A stretch of 57,618 nt of DNA from Neobacillus rhizosphaerae (GCF_937468385.1 NZ_CALBWS010000036.1:1-57618), one strand, 5' to 3'; shown: positions 35,716-45,095, counted from the stretch's first letter. The notes: a model not told the origin generated them from the sequence alone. Numbers and translations: made by a program.

Positions 35716-38088
35716 CTAGTCTTGAATAGCCTCTAAATCAGCCTCAGTTATTAATACATCACGCGGCTTGCTACCATTAGCTCCTGTAATATAACCGTTT
35801 TGCTCAAGCATATCCATTAATCTTGCTGCCCGGTTATAGCCAATTTTAAAGCGTCTTTGCAGACTTGAGGTGGATGCACCACCTTGCTCAATAATAAATT
35901 CACAGGACTCGTAAAAAAGTTCATCTTCGTCTTCCGTTACTTGTGCCTTTTTTAACAACTCTTCTTGCTCAAACAAGTATTCAGGCTCCCGCTGCTCCCT
36001 TACATGGGCAACAACAAGATCAATTTCTTCATCAGATACAAATGTTCCTTGCAAGCGGACAGGCTTTGAGGAGCCATTTTCTAAAAATAGCATATCACCT
36101 CGGCCTAATAATTTCTCCGCACCGCTTATATCAATAATCGTCCGTGAGTCAACCTGGGATGAAACTGAAAAAGCTATTCGTGTTGGTATATTTGCCTTAA
36201 TTAATCCTGTGATAACATCCACCGATGGTCTCTGTGTTGCAACAATAAGATGGATGCCGCAAGCTCTTGCTTTTTGGGCAATCCTACATATCGCCTCTTC
36301 TACATCTGCCGGTGACATCATCATTAAATCGGCTAACTCATCAATTACGATAACAATAAACGGTAGCTTATCTGAATAGCGCTTATGCTGCATGGCCAGT
36401 TCATTAAAGCGGTTGATGTCCCGAACACCCGTATGAGCAAAAAGCTCGTAGCGCCGCTCCATTTCATCGACAGCCCATTTTAACGCGGCAGTTGCTGCCT
36501 TCACATCTGTGATAACCGGGCTAACTAAGTGTGGAATTCGATTATATGGTGCTAGCTCCACCATTTTTGGATCAATCAGTAAAAGCTTTAAATCTTCCGG
36601 GCTTGCTTTAAATAGCAGGCTAACTAAAATCGTGTTAATGCAAACACTTTTTCCCGAACCTGTCGCCCCGGCAATTAATCCGTGTGGCATCTTCTTTAAG
36701 TCGGTAACAATCGGTTTTCCGGCAATATCTAGACCAAGTACTGCCGTTAACGGGGAAGAGGATTCTTCAAAAACACTGGTCTGAATAATTTCATTAATGA
36801 GTACAGGCCTTGATTTTTGGTTTGGAACCTCAATACCAATCGTATGTTTTCCTGGAATTGGGGCCTCAATCCGAATATCTCTTGCGGCAAGGCTTAATTT
36901 AATATCATCACTTAAGTTGGTTATCTTGTTTACTTTTACGCCCGGCTCCGGCTGAACCTCAAAGCGGGTAACGGACGGACCTTGGGTCACATGAACAACA
37001 CTTGCTCCGACATTAAAGTTTTGTAATGTAAGGTTTAAAAGCTCCTCTTGTTCTAGTAACCATTTGGTATCCCTTACCTCAGTTACCGGTGGACTTAACA
37101 AACTAGATTTTGGGAGTGCGTATAAACCATCATCCATCTTATGCGGGATTTCCTCCACTATGTTAGGAAAGTGCTCATTTATCCGATTAACCTTTTCGAC
37201 AGGTTTGGTTTCAGTTAAAACCATTTGCTGCTGTTCTAGTTCTTTTCTTCGTCTTCTATCTTCCCAATTTTGTTTATCCTGTTTTAACATCATTACATTG
37301 AAAGGCAAATGGGATCGTTTTGGTGCTGATGGTTCTGATTCTGGTTCTGATTCTGATTCACGTTCAGGTTCTCGTTCTGGTTTAGGCTCCATTTCAAGTT
37401 CGGTTTCGAGTCCTGGTGCAGCCTCTTCCACTACTTCTTTTTGGTCATAATCTAACTCGTCGGCTCGAGGTTTCTGAATGATTTCAATAGCTTCCGTGGC
37501 TATAGTAATAACCTCTTCTGTCTGATTGTTTTCCAGGGGATATCGTTCGTTAACTAGAACCTCGTGAACTGGAGTTGTTGGCAAACTTTCAGTTATAGTC
37601 TCCTCTAGCCGAACTAGATGGTCTTGCCGATTATCAGGGTTCTCATCTAAAAAATGACTCAATTCATGCTCCACAATTGTGTTCGTCTTTTTCGGCCTGT
37701 TAAATCCGAAAACCGGTGAAGGTATTTCGGTTGGCTGAAACGGACCCCGATTTCTTCTTGGGGTTTGTTCTTTTTTCATAATAGGGACTTCATTTTTTAC
37801 TGGATGGACTTCCTTTTGTTCTATCTTCCTTCTCACCTCAGGAAGCTTTTTCTGTCTCTTTTGGAGTCCGGTCTCTTCCTTTGCTTTTCTGATAACCTGT
37901 GGCGAAGGAGAAGGACGAACGCTCCCTTTTGGATATTGATAGGAAATTCTTGTATCTAAATCTTTTAGACTTTCATATTGGTTAACTAGCGGGAAATCAT
38001 CCGGTTTATGATTATGTAAAATGTATTCGTCGTATTGTTCTTCATCATCTCTTTTGAATTTTTGGAAAAAGTCTTGAATCCAACTCAA
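35716..38088 (-). CDS. sftA: Soluble FtsK/SpoIIIE-family DNA translocase SftA
   Basis: About 790 residues. No membrane segments at the N-terminus; a long disordered linker rich in Pro, Glu and Arg (including alternating EPEREPE and ESEPESEP stretches around 225-260), then the FtsK motor with Walker A GATGSGKS near 475 and Walker B VIVIDELADLMM, and a C-terminal winged-helix gamma domain. It moves DNA away from the closing septum. I choose TTG at 38088 (AAAGAGTGAT upstream) over an ATG ten codons earlier. Position after murC matches B. subtilis ytpT; ytpR, expected next, is missing. Confidence 0.93.
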   Translation of the reverse strand: MSWIQDFFQKFKRDDEEQYDEYILHNHKPDDFPLVNQYESLKDLDTRISYQYPKGSVRPSPSPQVIRKAKEETGLQKRQKKLPEVRRKIEQKEVHPVKNEVPIMKKEQTPRRNRGPFQPTEIPSPVFGFNRPKKTNTIVEHELSHFLDENPDNRQDHLVRLEETITESLPTTPVHEVLVNERYPLENNQTEEVITIATEAIEIIQKPRADELDYDQKEVVEEAAPGLETELEMEPKPEREPERESESEPESEPSAPKRSHLPFNVMMLKQDKQNWEDRRRRKELEQQQMVLTETKPVEKVNRINEHFPNIVEEIPHKMDDGLYALPKSSLLSPPVTEVRDTKWLLEQEELLNLTLQNFNVGASVVHVTQGPSVTRFEVQPEPGVKVNKITNLSDDIKLSLAARDIRIEAPIPGKHTIGIEVPNQKSRPVLINEIIQTSVFEESSSPLTAVLGLDIAGKPIVTDLKKMPHGLIAGATGSGKSVCINTILVSLLFKASPEDLKLLLIDPKMVELAPYNRIPHLVSPVITDVKAATAALKWAVDEMERRYELFAHTGVRDINRFNELAMQHKRYSDKLPFIVIVIDELADLMMMSPADVEEAICRIAQKARACGIHLIVATQRPSVDVITGLIKANIPTRIAFSVSSQVDSRTIIDISGAEKLLGRGDMLFLENGSSKPVRLQGTFVSDEEIDLVVAHVREQREPEYLFEQEELLKKAQVTEDEDELFYESCEFIIEQGGASTSSLQRRFKIGYNRAARLMDMLEQNGYITGANGSKPRDVLITEADLEAIQD

Positions 38089-38207
38089 AACTATCACTCT
38101 TTCTACTTTATCTATCATTCTATTTTAGCAGTAATTATTTTTTTTTCGACATTATTCTTGAGAATGAGTCAAAATAAATTCAAATTGGATACATAAGGAA
38201 AGTAGTC

Positions 38208-38238
38208 ATGAAAAAAGACCACTCTTTTCTGTGATCCT
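38208..38238 (-). terminator. Probable terminator after ytpQ
   Basis: GATCAC / GTGGTC stem followed on the minus strand by TCTTTTTTC. Short stem with one wobble pair. Confidence 0.55.
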
Positions 38239-38249
38239 TCTCCGATTTG

Positions 38250-39044
38250 TTATTTATTTTTCCCCATAATAAAAATCGGCTCTAATTCCCCATTTTCATA
38301 TAAAAATGACAACGCTGTGATGGGCACATGCCCATTTGCAAAAAAGCTCATTGCCATTTGGGCAATAATGTCATAGCCTCGGTCATTTCGGATATCGGCA
38401 ATAATTAACACATCCTGATGGGGAACGGCAAGTACCATTGTCCCTGTTAGTCGCTTTTCAATATCATTTAAGAATCCCTTATTTAATATTCGAGTAGCAT
38501 CATAGCCATCATTGGTGTTTAGAAAATAAAACGTATTCCCTGCAACCTGATCCTCTTTTAACGGAGTAGATAGAGATCTTGCATTAAATAAAGCAATTTC
38601 CTTAATCCTGCTAGGGGACCATCCCTCTTTTTCCATAATACGTTTGTCAATTAAGCGATACGTGTTACCCATATCATAAGCATAATAAATCTTGGTTTCC
38701 GCAGTATGTTCTTCGCTTAAAAATGGGACTCCCTCTTCTGCTTCAGTCGGAAAAGACGTTGAGCGAATGACAGGATATATTTTTCGCTCGTGATCGTTCA
38801 ATTGGATGGGGTCCTCCATTGCATGGAGTCCTTCTTCCACGTAGTAAACAATTTCATCGATGGCTTTTTCTTGTTTGACATGCCATTTAGCCACAATTCC
38901 AGGCAATGAGATCGTGATCCCCTTACCATTCAATTCACTTTCGATACGAAGCTGATCTTTTTCTCGGTCATAAGAAATCACTCTGTCTTTTCCAGACAAT
39001 CGTTCTTCTAATTCCCGTCGCATTTTCTTGCTATCCATTTTCAT
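38250..39044 (-). CDS. ytpQ: DUF1444 family protein YtpQ
   Basis: 264 residues, matching in size and position the conserved Bacillus protein YtpQ (DUF1444). It is soluble, acidic, with no catalytic motif that I can recognise; the segments VIRSTSFPTE and YYAYDMGNTYRLI are conserved-looking. GGTGGG precedes the ATG. It lies 86 bases behind ytpP in the same direction, separated by a terminator-like hairpin. Function unknown. Confidence 0.85.
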   Translation of the reverse strand: MKMDSKKMRRELEERLSGKDRVISYDREKDQLRIESELNGKGITISLPGIVAKWHVKQEKAIDEIVYYVEEGLHAMEDPIQLNDHERKIYPVIRSTSFPTEAEEGVPFLSEEHTAETKIYYAYDMGNTYRLIDKRIMEKEGWSPSRIKEIALFNARSLSTPLKEDQVAGNTFYFLNTNDGYDATRILNKGFLNDIEKRLTGTMVLAVPHQDVLIIADIRNDRGYDIIAQMAMSFFANGHVPITALSFLYENGELEPIFIMGKNK

Positions 39045-39083
39045 ATTAAACCCACCATTTCTAGGAGCTGTAAATCCTATTGT

Positions 39084-39123
39084 ACATTAAAAAACCCCCA
39101 TCTCAAAGAAGATAGAGGGTTTC
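39084..39123 (-). terminator. Terminator after ytpP
   Basis: Minus strand: ACCCTCTATC pairs imperfectly with GATGGGGGT, followed by six T residues. Confidence 0.7.
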
Positions 39124-39130
39124 ATCCATT

Positions 39131-39445
39131 TTATTTTAAACCTGAAATAAATCCTTCGATTTCCTCTTGCGTTTTGCGGTCTTTACTTACAAAACGGCCA
39201 AGCTCTTTTCCGTTTTCATACGCGATAAAGCTTGGAATTCCATATACGTCCACCTGTTGGCATAAATCAATAAATTGATCACGATCAACATGTATAAAAG
39301 TAAATTCATTAAATTTTGCTTCTATTTCTGGCAGCACAGGTTCGATAAAGCGGCAATCCCCGCACCAGTTCGCAGAAAACATAAAGATTGTTTTTTCTCC
39401 GTCACGAAGTTGGGCAAATTGCTCCATTGACTCTAAGTTTTTCAA
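39131..39445 (-). CDS. ytpP: Thioredoxin-like protein YtpP
   Basis: 104-residue thioredoxin-fold protein with the active site ANWCGDCRF instead of WCGPC, and the cis-proline in YGIPSF. It is probably a cytoplasmic thiol oxidoreductase with an altered redox potential. The start is TTG at 39445, eight bases from GGAGG; a TTG two codons earlier lies too close to that site. Confidence 0.9.
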   Translation of the reverse strand: MKNLESMEQFAQLRDGEKTIFMFSANWCGDCRFIEPVLPEIEAKFNEFTFIHVDRDQFIDLCQQVDVYGIPSFIAYENGKELGRFVSKDRKTQEEIEGFISGLK

Positions 39446-39605
39446 ATTCAACGCCTCCGTTTGAATATATGTGTTTTAGGAACTTGCTAGTGAAAGCATA
39501 ACAACCATAATGCTTTTCAGTCCAATAATATGCACCTGATATATTTTCGCAAAAGGATGATCACATACGATTATTGTGCCCAGAACCGGGCTAACATTAT
39601 AAGAT

Positions 39606-40604
39606 TTATTCTTTTTCTGTCCAATTCCAATATTCGAATTTCCCTAATTGTGCTCCCTGAATGACATCTAGTTCCTTCAACTTCAATAATTCCTTTACTG
39701 GGCCTGTTACAACTGCACCATACACCTGAAAACCATTCTTTTTCAAATAATGGTATCTATCGTTTAAATACCTTAAACCTAATACATTCTCGAGATAGGT
39801 GTCACTTTCATTATCGATCAGCATTTTCATATTAGAGAGCATGATTTTCTCATTATCTTTAATCGTTTCCTTCCTAATACCACTTAGGCTGTAAGATTGG
39901 TAATCATCTGTTTGTCTTGCTTTAGATAATCCGAGTGTATCTACAGACAAATAATTATCTCCCCCCAGTGAAGAACCCACATCCCTAATTTCCTTTAGTT
40001 CTCCCGTATATAAAGGCATCCATTGGACATCGACATCGTAATCTTTTAATCGATCCAGCAATTCCTCCGGTTTAAGAAAGGTCGTTGTCGAAAAAGCTAA
40101 GTTCGCGACGGTCCCTTCATGTACCTTATTCAATGAATTCCAGACTTCAGGAGTGCTAGAAAGTTTAAAAGTTTTTCCCGTTCGCGGGTCTTCTGGTAAA
40201 TAGAACTGAAATATTTTTGAATCTGCTGGATTTAAATAGGTTATTTCTTTTCTGGAAAAGGTGGGAATCATCCTTTTCGTTAAATTCACCGTTCCAATTG
40301 CTTGTTCTTCCTTACCAATGGTTCGATAAAGAGGAAACGAGATTTTTTGACTAAAAAACGGTGTGATTTCCCCATGAAATCCAGTTTCTCCATAGTTTCC
40401 TGCTTGCGTCCAATCAATCGCCAAATTCATTTCAAACTCATTTTTGCTATAGAGATTCGTTTTAGAATACCCAATTGATAATAGCATCATATATATCCCA
40501 TAAATTAATGAAAGTATGACGATAACTCTAATAATTCGAAACGTTAACAAAAAGCGGTATCTCCATAAGACTTTCTTTTCTTTATCCTTTGTCCATTCTG
40601 TCAT
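39606..40604 (-). CDS. Membrane-bound anti-sigma factor (Sigma_reg_N/C type)
   Basis: 332 residues: a short cytoplasmic N-terminus, one membrane segment (about 23-44, RIIRVIVILSLIYGIYMMLL), and a large extracytoplasmic part similar to the Sigma_reg_N and Sigma_reg_C domains that accompany ECF sigma factors in Bacillus. The gene overlaps the sigma gene by 23 bases, a strong sign of a sigma/anti-sigma pair. ATG at 40604 is preferred because AAGGGGGAG is seven bases upstream. It should hold the sigma factor at the membrane until an envelope signal arrives. Signal unknown. Confidence 0.82.
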   Translation of the reverse strand: MTEWTKDKEKKVLWRYRFLLTFRIIRVIVILSLIYGIYMMLLSIGYSKTNLYSKNEFEMNLAIDWTQAGNYGETGFHGEITPFFSQKISFPLYRTIGKEEQAIGTVNLTKRMIPTFSRKEITYLNPADSKIFQFYLPEDPRTGKTFKLSSTPEVWNSLNKVHEGTVANLAFSTTTFLKPEELLDRLKDYDVDVQWMPLYTGELKEIRDVGSSLGGDNYLSVDTLGLSKARQTDDYQSYSLSGIRKETIKDNEKIMLSNMKMLIDNESDTYLENVLGLRYLNDRYHYLKKNGFQVYGAVVTGPVKELLKLKELDVIQGAQLGKFEYWNWTEKE

Positions 40605-41121
40605 ATTCACTCTCCCCCTTCATATTCTCAGCTAATTCTGTTAACCTCTTTCTGGCCCGAAATAACGTTACTTTCACCTGGGATTCAGTTAATTCCATCG
40701 CTTCTTGAATTTCCTGATAGGTAAAGTCCTCATACTCTCTGAAATAAAGAATAGTTCGGTAATTTTCCGGCAGCATGTCTAACAGATTCTCAAGTTCTTG
40801 TTTATTTTCTTTCTTAACTACTTCTGTTTCCGGAATTCCGTAGGGGCTAATCATTTCTTCTTTTTCAAAAAACGGAACCCATTTCCACCTTTGCCGCTTT
40901 CGCCATTCATCGATATAAGTGTTGCGGGCTATTTTAAAAAGCCATGGTTTAACCTCCTGATGCTTAAATAATGATAAGGAAACAGTCGCACGATAAAAGG
41001 TTTCTTGCACCAGTTCTTCAGCTAAGGTAGGGGAACCCGAGAGGCCAAGCAGATAATAATACAATCCTTCTGCGTATTTCCGATAAATATCTTCAAGTTT
41101 GTTATGCCGCTTTTCGTCCAA
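40582..41121 (-). CDS. ECF-type RNA polymerase sigma factor
   Basis: 179 residues. Region 2 includes YAEGLYYYLLGLSGSPTLAEELVQETFYRA with the -10 binding helix PWLFKIARNTYIDEWRKR; region 4 is LPENYRTILYFREYEDFTYQEI followed by LTESQVKVTLFRARKRL. No region 1.1 or 3, as expected of ECF factors. The start is TTG at 41121, preceded by GGAGGGGGAGCC. The downstream gene encodes its likely anti-sigma factor; a lipoprotein gene lies upstream. Which ECF group it belongs to is not determinable by eye. Confidence 0.9.
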   Translation of the reverse strand: MDEKRHNKLEDIYRKYAEGLYYYLLGLSGSPTLAEELVQETFYRATVSLSLFKHQEVKPWLFKIARNTYIDEWRKRQRWKWVPFFEKEEMISPYGIPETEVVKKENKQELENLLDMLPENYRTILYFREYEDFTYQEIQEAMELTESQVKVTLFRARKRLTELAENMKGESEYDRMDKG

Positions 41122-41231
41122 GGCTCCCCCTCCTTTCACATAAACCACGAATGAATGATTAAATAGTTACATCAAATTTATAATTTTTTTCTCAAATATA
41201 AATAGAACCTTTGGAAAATGCTTTTTTCTAT

Positions 41232-41268
41232 ACGAAAAAAAACGAAGGGGGACTCCCCCTCCGTTTTA
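41232..41268 (-). terminator. Terminator after the CTG-start lipoprotein gene
   Basis: Minus strand: AACGGAGGGGG AGT CCCCCTTCGTT followed by eight T residues. It overlaps the stop codon of the lipoprotein gene. Confidence 0.85.
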
Positions 41269-41781
41269 TTTTTCTGTTTTAACCGAATTGACAATTTCCA
41301 TCATGACCTTTGAATCATCATTCAAATTACTTGTTTTAACTTGTGACGTTATTTTTGCCCCACCGACACCTATGGTTAGTTCATTTAAGTTATCATCCTT
41401 TAACTGCTTAATTGTCAAAAAGCCAAGTTTATTATCATGTGTAAATTTTTCGTTCGTATCAAGAGCTTTATACTGGTCAACCGTTGCTTTATAGTTAACA
41501 TCACTTGAAGGGTCTTCTTGCGGATTAATGAAAAGAATATAGGTGTCAGCACCCTTTTTTAAAATGATATTATTAGGTGATTCATCTTTTATTTCGTAAC
41601 TGGCAGGTAAATAAAAATGAATTTTTCCACTTTTTTCATTTGGCTTTTTTGCCTTTTCATTAAATGTTGTCTGTACCGTTTTTATAGTTGCCTTACTTTC
41701 TTCTTTAAAGGAAGCATTGTTGCAAGCAGTTAATAAAAGAACCGATAGTATGAAAATAGTAATGGTTTTGAATAAATTCAG
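41266..41781 (-). CDS. Putative lipoprotein with apparent CTG start codon
   Basis: 171 residues. A signal sequence NLFKTITIFILSVLLLTAC with lipobox LLTAC (Cys20) is followed by a soluble domain containing IHFYLPASYEIKDE, GADTYILFINPQE and ELTIGVGGAKITS. The frame is closed upstream by TAG, and no ATG, GTG or TTG exists before the lipobox; AGGAGG lies eight bases upstream of CTG at 41781, so translation very likely begins there. It lies upstream of the ECF sigma gene, on the same strand, but has its own terminator. It would be a membrane-anchored extracellular protein; function unknown. Confidence 0.72.
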   Translation of the reverse strand: MNLFKTITIFILSVLLLTACNNASFKEESKATIKTVQTTFNEKAKKPNEKSGKIHFYLPASYEIKDESPNNIILKKGADTYILFINPQEDPSSDVNYKATVDQYKALDTNEKFTHDNKLGFLTIKQLKDDNLNELTIGVGGAKITSQVKTSNLNDDSKVMMEIVNSVKTEK

Positions 41782-41884
41782 ATTTTCCGCCTCCTAACAA
41801 CATGAATAAAGTCCTATTTCCATCATACCGCCCAGAATATTCAAATGACAAGACTTTTGTCGATTTTTGGGGTCGAAAAATAAG

Positions 41885-42397
41885 TTATCTTTCTCGTTGA
41901 TAGGTAAATTGTCCAACCAGAAGGTTCATCAGATGGGTAAACATTTCCACTCGGTTAATCCTTCCATTTGTAAAAATCCCAACTGCCCCTTCATGTTTTC
42001 TTACATTTTGCCTTTTGGCGTAATCATCCATAACCGGACCGAGCTCTTCGCCTGCTCTAAGTCTAGCAGCTACTTCTTCAGGAAGAAGGAATCTTGCACC
42101 ACCGGCAATAATCGGCTCCATTTCGTTTGAAGCAAGAGCTCCCCAGTTACAGAGCAGCAAACCGTGGCTCGTTTCTTGTACTCCTCCCTCAAGACCAATC
42201 CCAATATCGCCGTTTCCTTGCGTTAAAGCACCTACGGCTCGATTGATCGCTCCCTTAATCGTTTCTTCATCAGAAAACGGCTGTTCGTTTACACCAGATG
42301 GAATATCTACCGAGATAAACTCTGCTACTTGGCCAGAAAAACTTTTTTTTACAGCATTAATTTTTGCTGGATTTTTTGACCCGATGATAATTTTCAT
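41885..42397 (-). CDS. DUF84 family inosine/xanthosine triphosphatase
   Basis: 170 residues of the YjjX/DUF84 fold, related to ITPase. It starts MKIIIGSKNPAKINAVKKSF with the nucleotide-binding SKNPAK, and has GIGLEGGVQE as the central conserved loop. It should hydrolyse non-canonical purine NTPs (ITP, XTP) so that they are not built into nucleic acids. AAGGAG lies nine bases before the chosen ATG, 12 codons inside the longest frame. It follows ytoP by 57 bases and may share its transcript. Confidence 0.85.
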   Translation of the reverse strand: MKIIIGSKNPAKINAVKKSFSGQVAEFISVDIPSGVNEQPFSDEETIKGAINRAVGALTQGNGDIGIGLEGGVQETSHGLLLCNWGALASNEMEPIIAGGARFLLPEEVAARLRAGEELGPVMDDYAKRQNVRKHEGAVGIFTNGRINRVEMFTHLMNLLVGQFTYQRER

Positions 42398-42454
42398 AAC
42401 GGTAATCTCCTTTTCAACATTAAAAGGAGACATATAATTATGCCCCCTGGAATA

Positions 42455-43528
42455 TTAACTGTTTGATTTGATGGTATCTACCGTTGTTTGGTCACAAGCT
42501 TTTACCAATTTTACCACTAGTTCTTTAGCGGCAGCGTAATCATCAACATGGACGATAGAAGCATGTGTATGAATATAGCGTGAACAAATACCGATAACAG
42601 CACTTGGAACTCCTTCATTGGATAAATGAACACGCCCTGCATCTGTACCGCCCTGGGAAACAAAATATTGATATGGGATGTTGTGTGTTTCTGCTGTATC
42701 AAGAACAAACTCGCGCATACCGCGATGTGTTACCATGGTGCGGTCAAGGATACGAAGTAGGGTTCCTTTTCCTAATTGACCAAATTCATTTTTATCTCCA
42801 CTCATATCATTAGCCGGGCTTGCATCTAACGCAAAAAAGATATCAGGATTAATCATATTAGCCGCAGTTTGAGCGCCGCGCAAACCGACTTCCTCCTGAA
42901 CCGTTGCTCCGGAATAGAGGATATTTGGTAAAGTCTCGTCTTTTAGTTCCTGGAGCAACTCAATCGCTAACCCACAGCCGTAACGGTTATCCCAAGCCTT
43001 CGCTAAAATCTTTTTTGGATTTGCCATTGGCGTAAATGGGCAAATTGGCAGGATTGCCTGACCAGGTTTGATCCCGATTCTCTCGGCGTCCTCACGGTCA
43101 TCTGCTCCAATATCAATAAGCATGTTTTTCATTTCCATTGGTTTATTTTTCTTTGATTCGTCTAATAGATGTGGTGGAATCGACCCCACAACACCAATGA
43201 CCGGACCATTTTTGGTCATCACTTGAACACGCTGGGCTAGAAGAACCTGGCTCCACCATCCACCTAACGTCTGAAACCGAATCATCCCATTATCTGTAAT
43301 CGAAGTCACCATGAATCCCACTTCATCCATATGCCCCGCCACCATCACGGTTGGTCCAGTACCATTTCCTTTTTTTACACCAAAAATGCTTCCTAGTTGA
43401 TCTTGGATAATTTCATCAGAGTAGGGAGAAAGCTGTTCCCTCATAAATTTTCTTACTAAATGCTCGTTTCCGGGTGCACCGGGCAGCTCTGTTAACGTTT
43501 GAAAAAGCTTTAAGGTTTGTTCGTTCAT
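42455..43528 (-). CDS. ytoP: M42-family glutamyl aminopeptidase YtoP
   Basis: 357 residues, M42/M18-like dinuclear zinc aminopeptidase. Metal-binding and catalytic elements: VAGHMDEVGFM (His, Asp), KAWDNRYGCG (bridging Asp), QEEVGLRGA (Glu pair), ALDAS and YIHTHAS. It trims N-terminal residues from peptides in the cytoplasm. AAGGAG lies seven bases upstream of the chosen ATG. Length and position match YtoP. Confidence 0.93.
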   Translation of the reverse strand: MNEQTLKLFQTLTELPGAPGNEHLVRKFMREQLSPYSDEIIQDQLGSIFGVKKGNGTGPTVMVAGHMDEVGFMVTSITDNGMIRFQTLGGWWSQVLLAQRVQVMTKNGPVIGVVGSIPPHLLDESKKNKPMEMKNMLIDIGADDREDAERIGIKPGQAILPICPFTPMANPKKILAKAWDNRYGCGLAIELLQELKDETLPNILYSGATVQEEVGLRGAQTAANMINPDIFFALDASPANDMSGDKNEFGQLGKGTLLRILDRTMVTHRGMREFVLDTAETHNIPYQYFVSQGGTDAGRVHLSNEGVPSAVIGICSRYIHTHASIVHVDDYAAAKELVVKLVKACDQTTVDTIKSNS

Positions 43529-43713
43529 TGTGAAACTCCTTTTGGTCATTTTTTAATTCTACGAATAAAGTTTATTTTACAGAAATTTTTGACCGCTTAC
43601 CAATATTTCATTTCAATATTTGTAATATTACCTTGTTACTTGCAAATACGATATACTGAGAGGAGAATCTTGAATGTAATCTTTTCCAATTAATTTTTTG
43701 GAGGTTTTTGCAA

Positions 43714-44043
43714 ATGAACTGGAAGTCGTTTATCCTAGGTGCTGCGGTTGGTATCATTGGGGGATATGCCGCTCACGAAGTCATTACTCAAAAGATAAAA
43801 GTCTCACCTGAAAAAGTATTAGAACAGGTAAAAAAGCAATTTAAACAGAATGGACCTATTAGTGGTTCATGGATACATATGGAAGCAGAACCGTATGAAA
43901 AATACCAAATCCATTATAAAGTATATAAGGGAGGCATTTCTAAAAATAACAACGGCTCTAGTGAACAGTATGAATTTATAGCCGACGCCCAAACAGGAAC
44001 CCTCATAGATATATGTCGTTTATCCAATGAAATAGTATCTTGA
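43714..44043 (+). CDS. ytzB: PepSY-like membrane-anchored protein YtzB
   Basis: 109 residues: an N-terminal glycine-rich hydrophobic segment (FILGAAVGIIGGYAA, 5-19) and a C-terminal PepSY-like domain (YEFIADAQTGTLIDI). The small domain probably lies outside the membrane and may inhibit or sense peptidases. GGAGG is nine bases before the ATG. Located between ytoP and ytnP as in B. subtilis; function unproven. Confidence 0.85.
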   Translation: MNWKSFILGAAVGIIGGYAAHEVITQKIKVSPEKVLEQVKKQFKQNGPISGSWIHMEAEPYEKYQIHYKVYKGGISKNNNGSSEQYEFIADAQTGTLIDICRLSNEIVS

Positions 44044-44045
44044 TG

Positions 44046-44117
44046 AAAGAAAACTCGCCACAATTGAACTGTCCCCCTTTTTTTGGAGGGGCACTTCACA
44101 ATCGGCGAGTTTTCTTT
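44046..44117. terminator. Bidirectional terminator between ytzB and ytnP
   Basis: Outer arms AAAGAAAACTCGCC and GGCGAGTTTTCTTT, identical to those at 10834-10878, with an inner CCCC/GGGG hairpin. It overlaps the end of ytnP. Confidence 0.82.
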
Positions 44118-44955
44118 ATCTTGATCGTTTAATACTCTCTGCAATTTGTCCATCGGGTCCCCATTTGACTGCACGGTAAAAAGCGTCATGGTAAAACGTG
44201 AACCAGGCGTTTTTTTCAAGTGCATAGGGAATCCACTTTTCTTTTGCTGCAATCGAATCCATTGGGTAATCATCATAGGCCATTACCCAAAGACTATTTT
44301 GATGAGCGTGTGTCGCCATCAAATCAGCCATATGAATGGCCATTTCTCCTTCGTCCTCAATGATAAGGATGGAAAGACCATTACTATGTCCTCCGGCATG
44401 GACCAACCGAATTGGACCAAGACTCCACGTTCCATCAAACGTTTCAACCTGAGCTTCTATCGCTTCCCAATTTTCTTTCCAATATGTATTTTTCGAACGG
44501 ATATTAGGGTTGCGCATTTCATCCCATTCGATTTGAGAAGAAATGATTTTTGCATTAGGAAAGACTGATACGTACTCTTCATCTACAAGCTTTGTCAAAC
44601 CGCAAGCATGGTCAAAATGCAAATGCGTCATTAAGACATAATCAATTTGCTCCAGATTTAAGCCTAAGGACTGTAAAGATTCATCAAGCTCGGATTCTTT
44701 CGTTACTCCATAATTCCTTAGTTGTTTCTCTGTTAACTTTCCTTTGCCAATGCCCGCTTCGACTAATATATTTTTCCCATCGATTTGGATCAAAATCGGG
44801 TCAGTAGGCAATTCAATTTGGTTCTTTTCATTTGGCGGATATTTCCTTGACCATAGCGCTTTTGGAACAACCCCAAACATAGCACCGCCGTCTAAATTGG
44901 TGATCCCCCCTGATAACCACGTAAGTGAAACATGTCCAATCTGTAATGTCTCCAT
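44116..44955 (-). CDS. ytnP: Metallo-beta-lactamase-fold lactonase YtnP
   Basis: 279 residues with the dinuclear zinc motif MTHLHFDHACG and later VHAGGHSNG and MADLMATHAH. YtnP of B. subtilis is a quorum-quenching lactonase acting on homoserine-lactone type signals. AAGGAGG lies eight bases before the second of two adjacent ATG codons, which I use. Cytoplasmic, single gene, converging with ytzB on a shared terminator. Confidence 0.9.
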   Translation of the reverse strand: METLQIGHVSLTWLSGGITNLDGGAMFGVVPKALWSRKYPPNEKNQIELPTDPILIQIDGKNILVEAGIGKGKLTEKQLRNYGVTKESELDESLQSLGLNLEQIDYVLMTHLHFDHACGLTKLVDEEYVSVFPNAKIISSQIEWDEMRNPNIRSKNTYWKENWEAIEAQVETFDGTWSLGPIRLVHAGGHSNGLSILIIEDEGEMAIHMADLMATHAHQNSLWVMAYDDYPMDSIAAKEKWIPYALEKNAWFTFYHDAFYRAVKWGPDGQIAESIKRSR

Positions 44956-45055
44956 CATCCCAACCTCCTTATTCCCCTATTTTACCATTAGCTGATTATT
45001 AATAAAGTGAAACTTCAATCATCGGGGACCTTACTGCCCGTTTATGCTGGAGAAA

Positions 45056-45090
45056 ACAAAAAAAGGACAGCTCTCTTAAAGAACTGTCTA
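45056..45090 (-). terminator. Terminator after trmB
   Basis: Minus strand GACAG...CTGTC hairpin with TTAAGAGAG loop region, followed by CCTTTTTTTG. Confidence 0.75.
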
Positions 45091-45095
45091 CTTTA

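Noticed and set aside
37064..37450. 128-codon plus-strand Ser/Gly-rich frame opposite sftA
   Set aside because: Antisense reading of the Glu/Pro/Arg-rich linker of SftA; low-complexity artefact.
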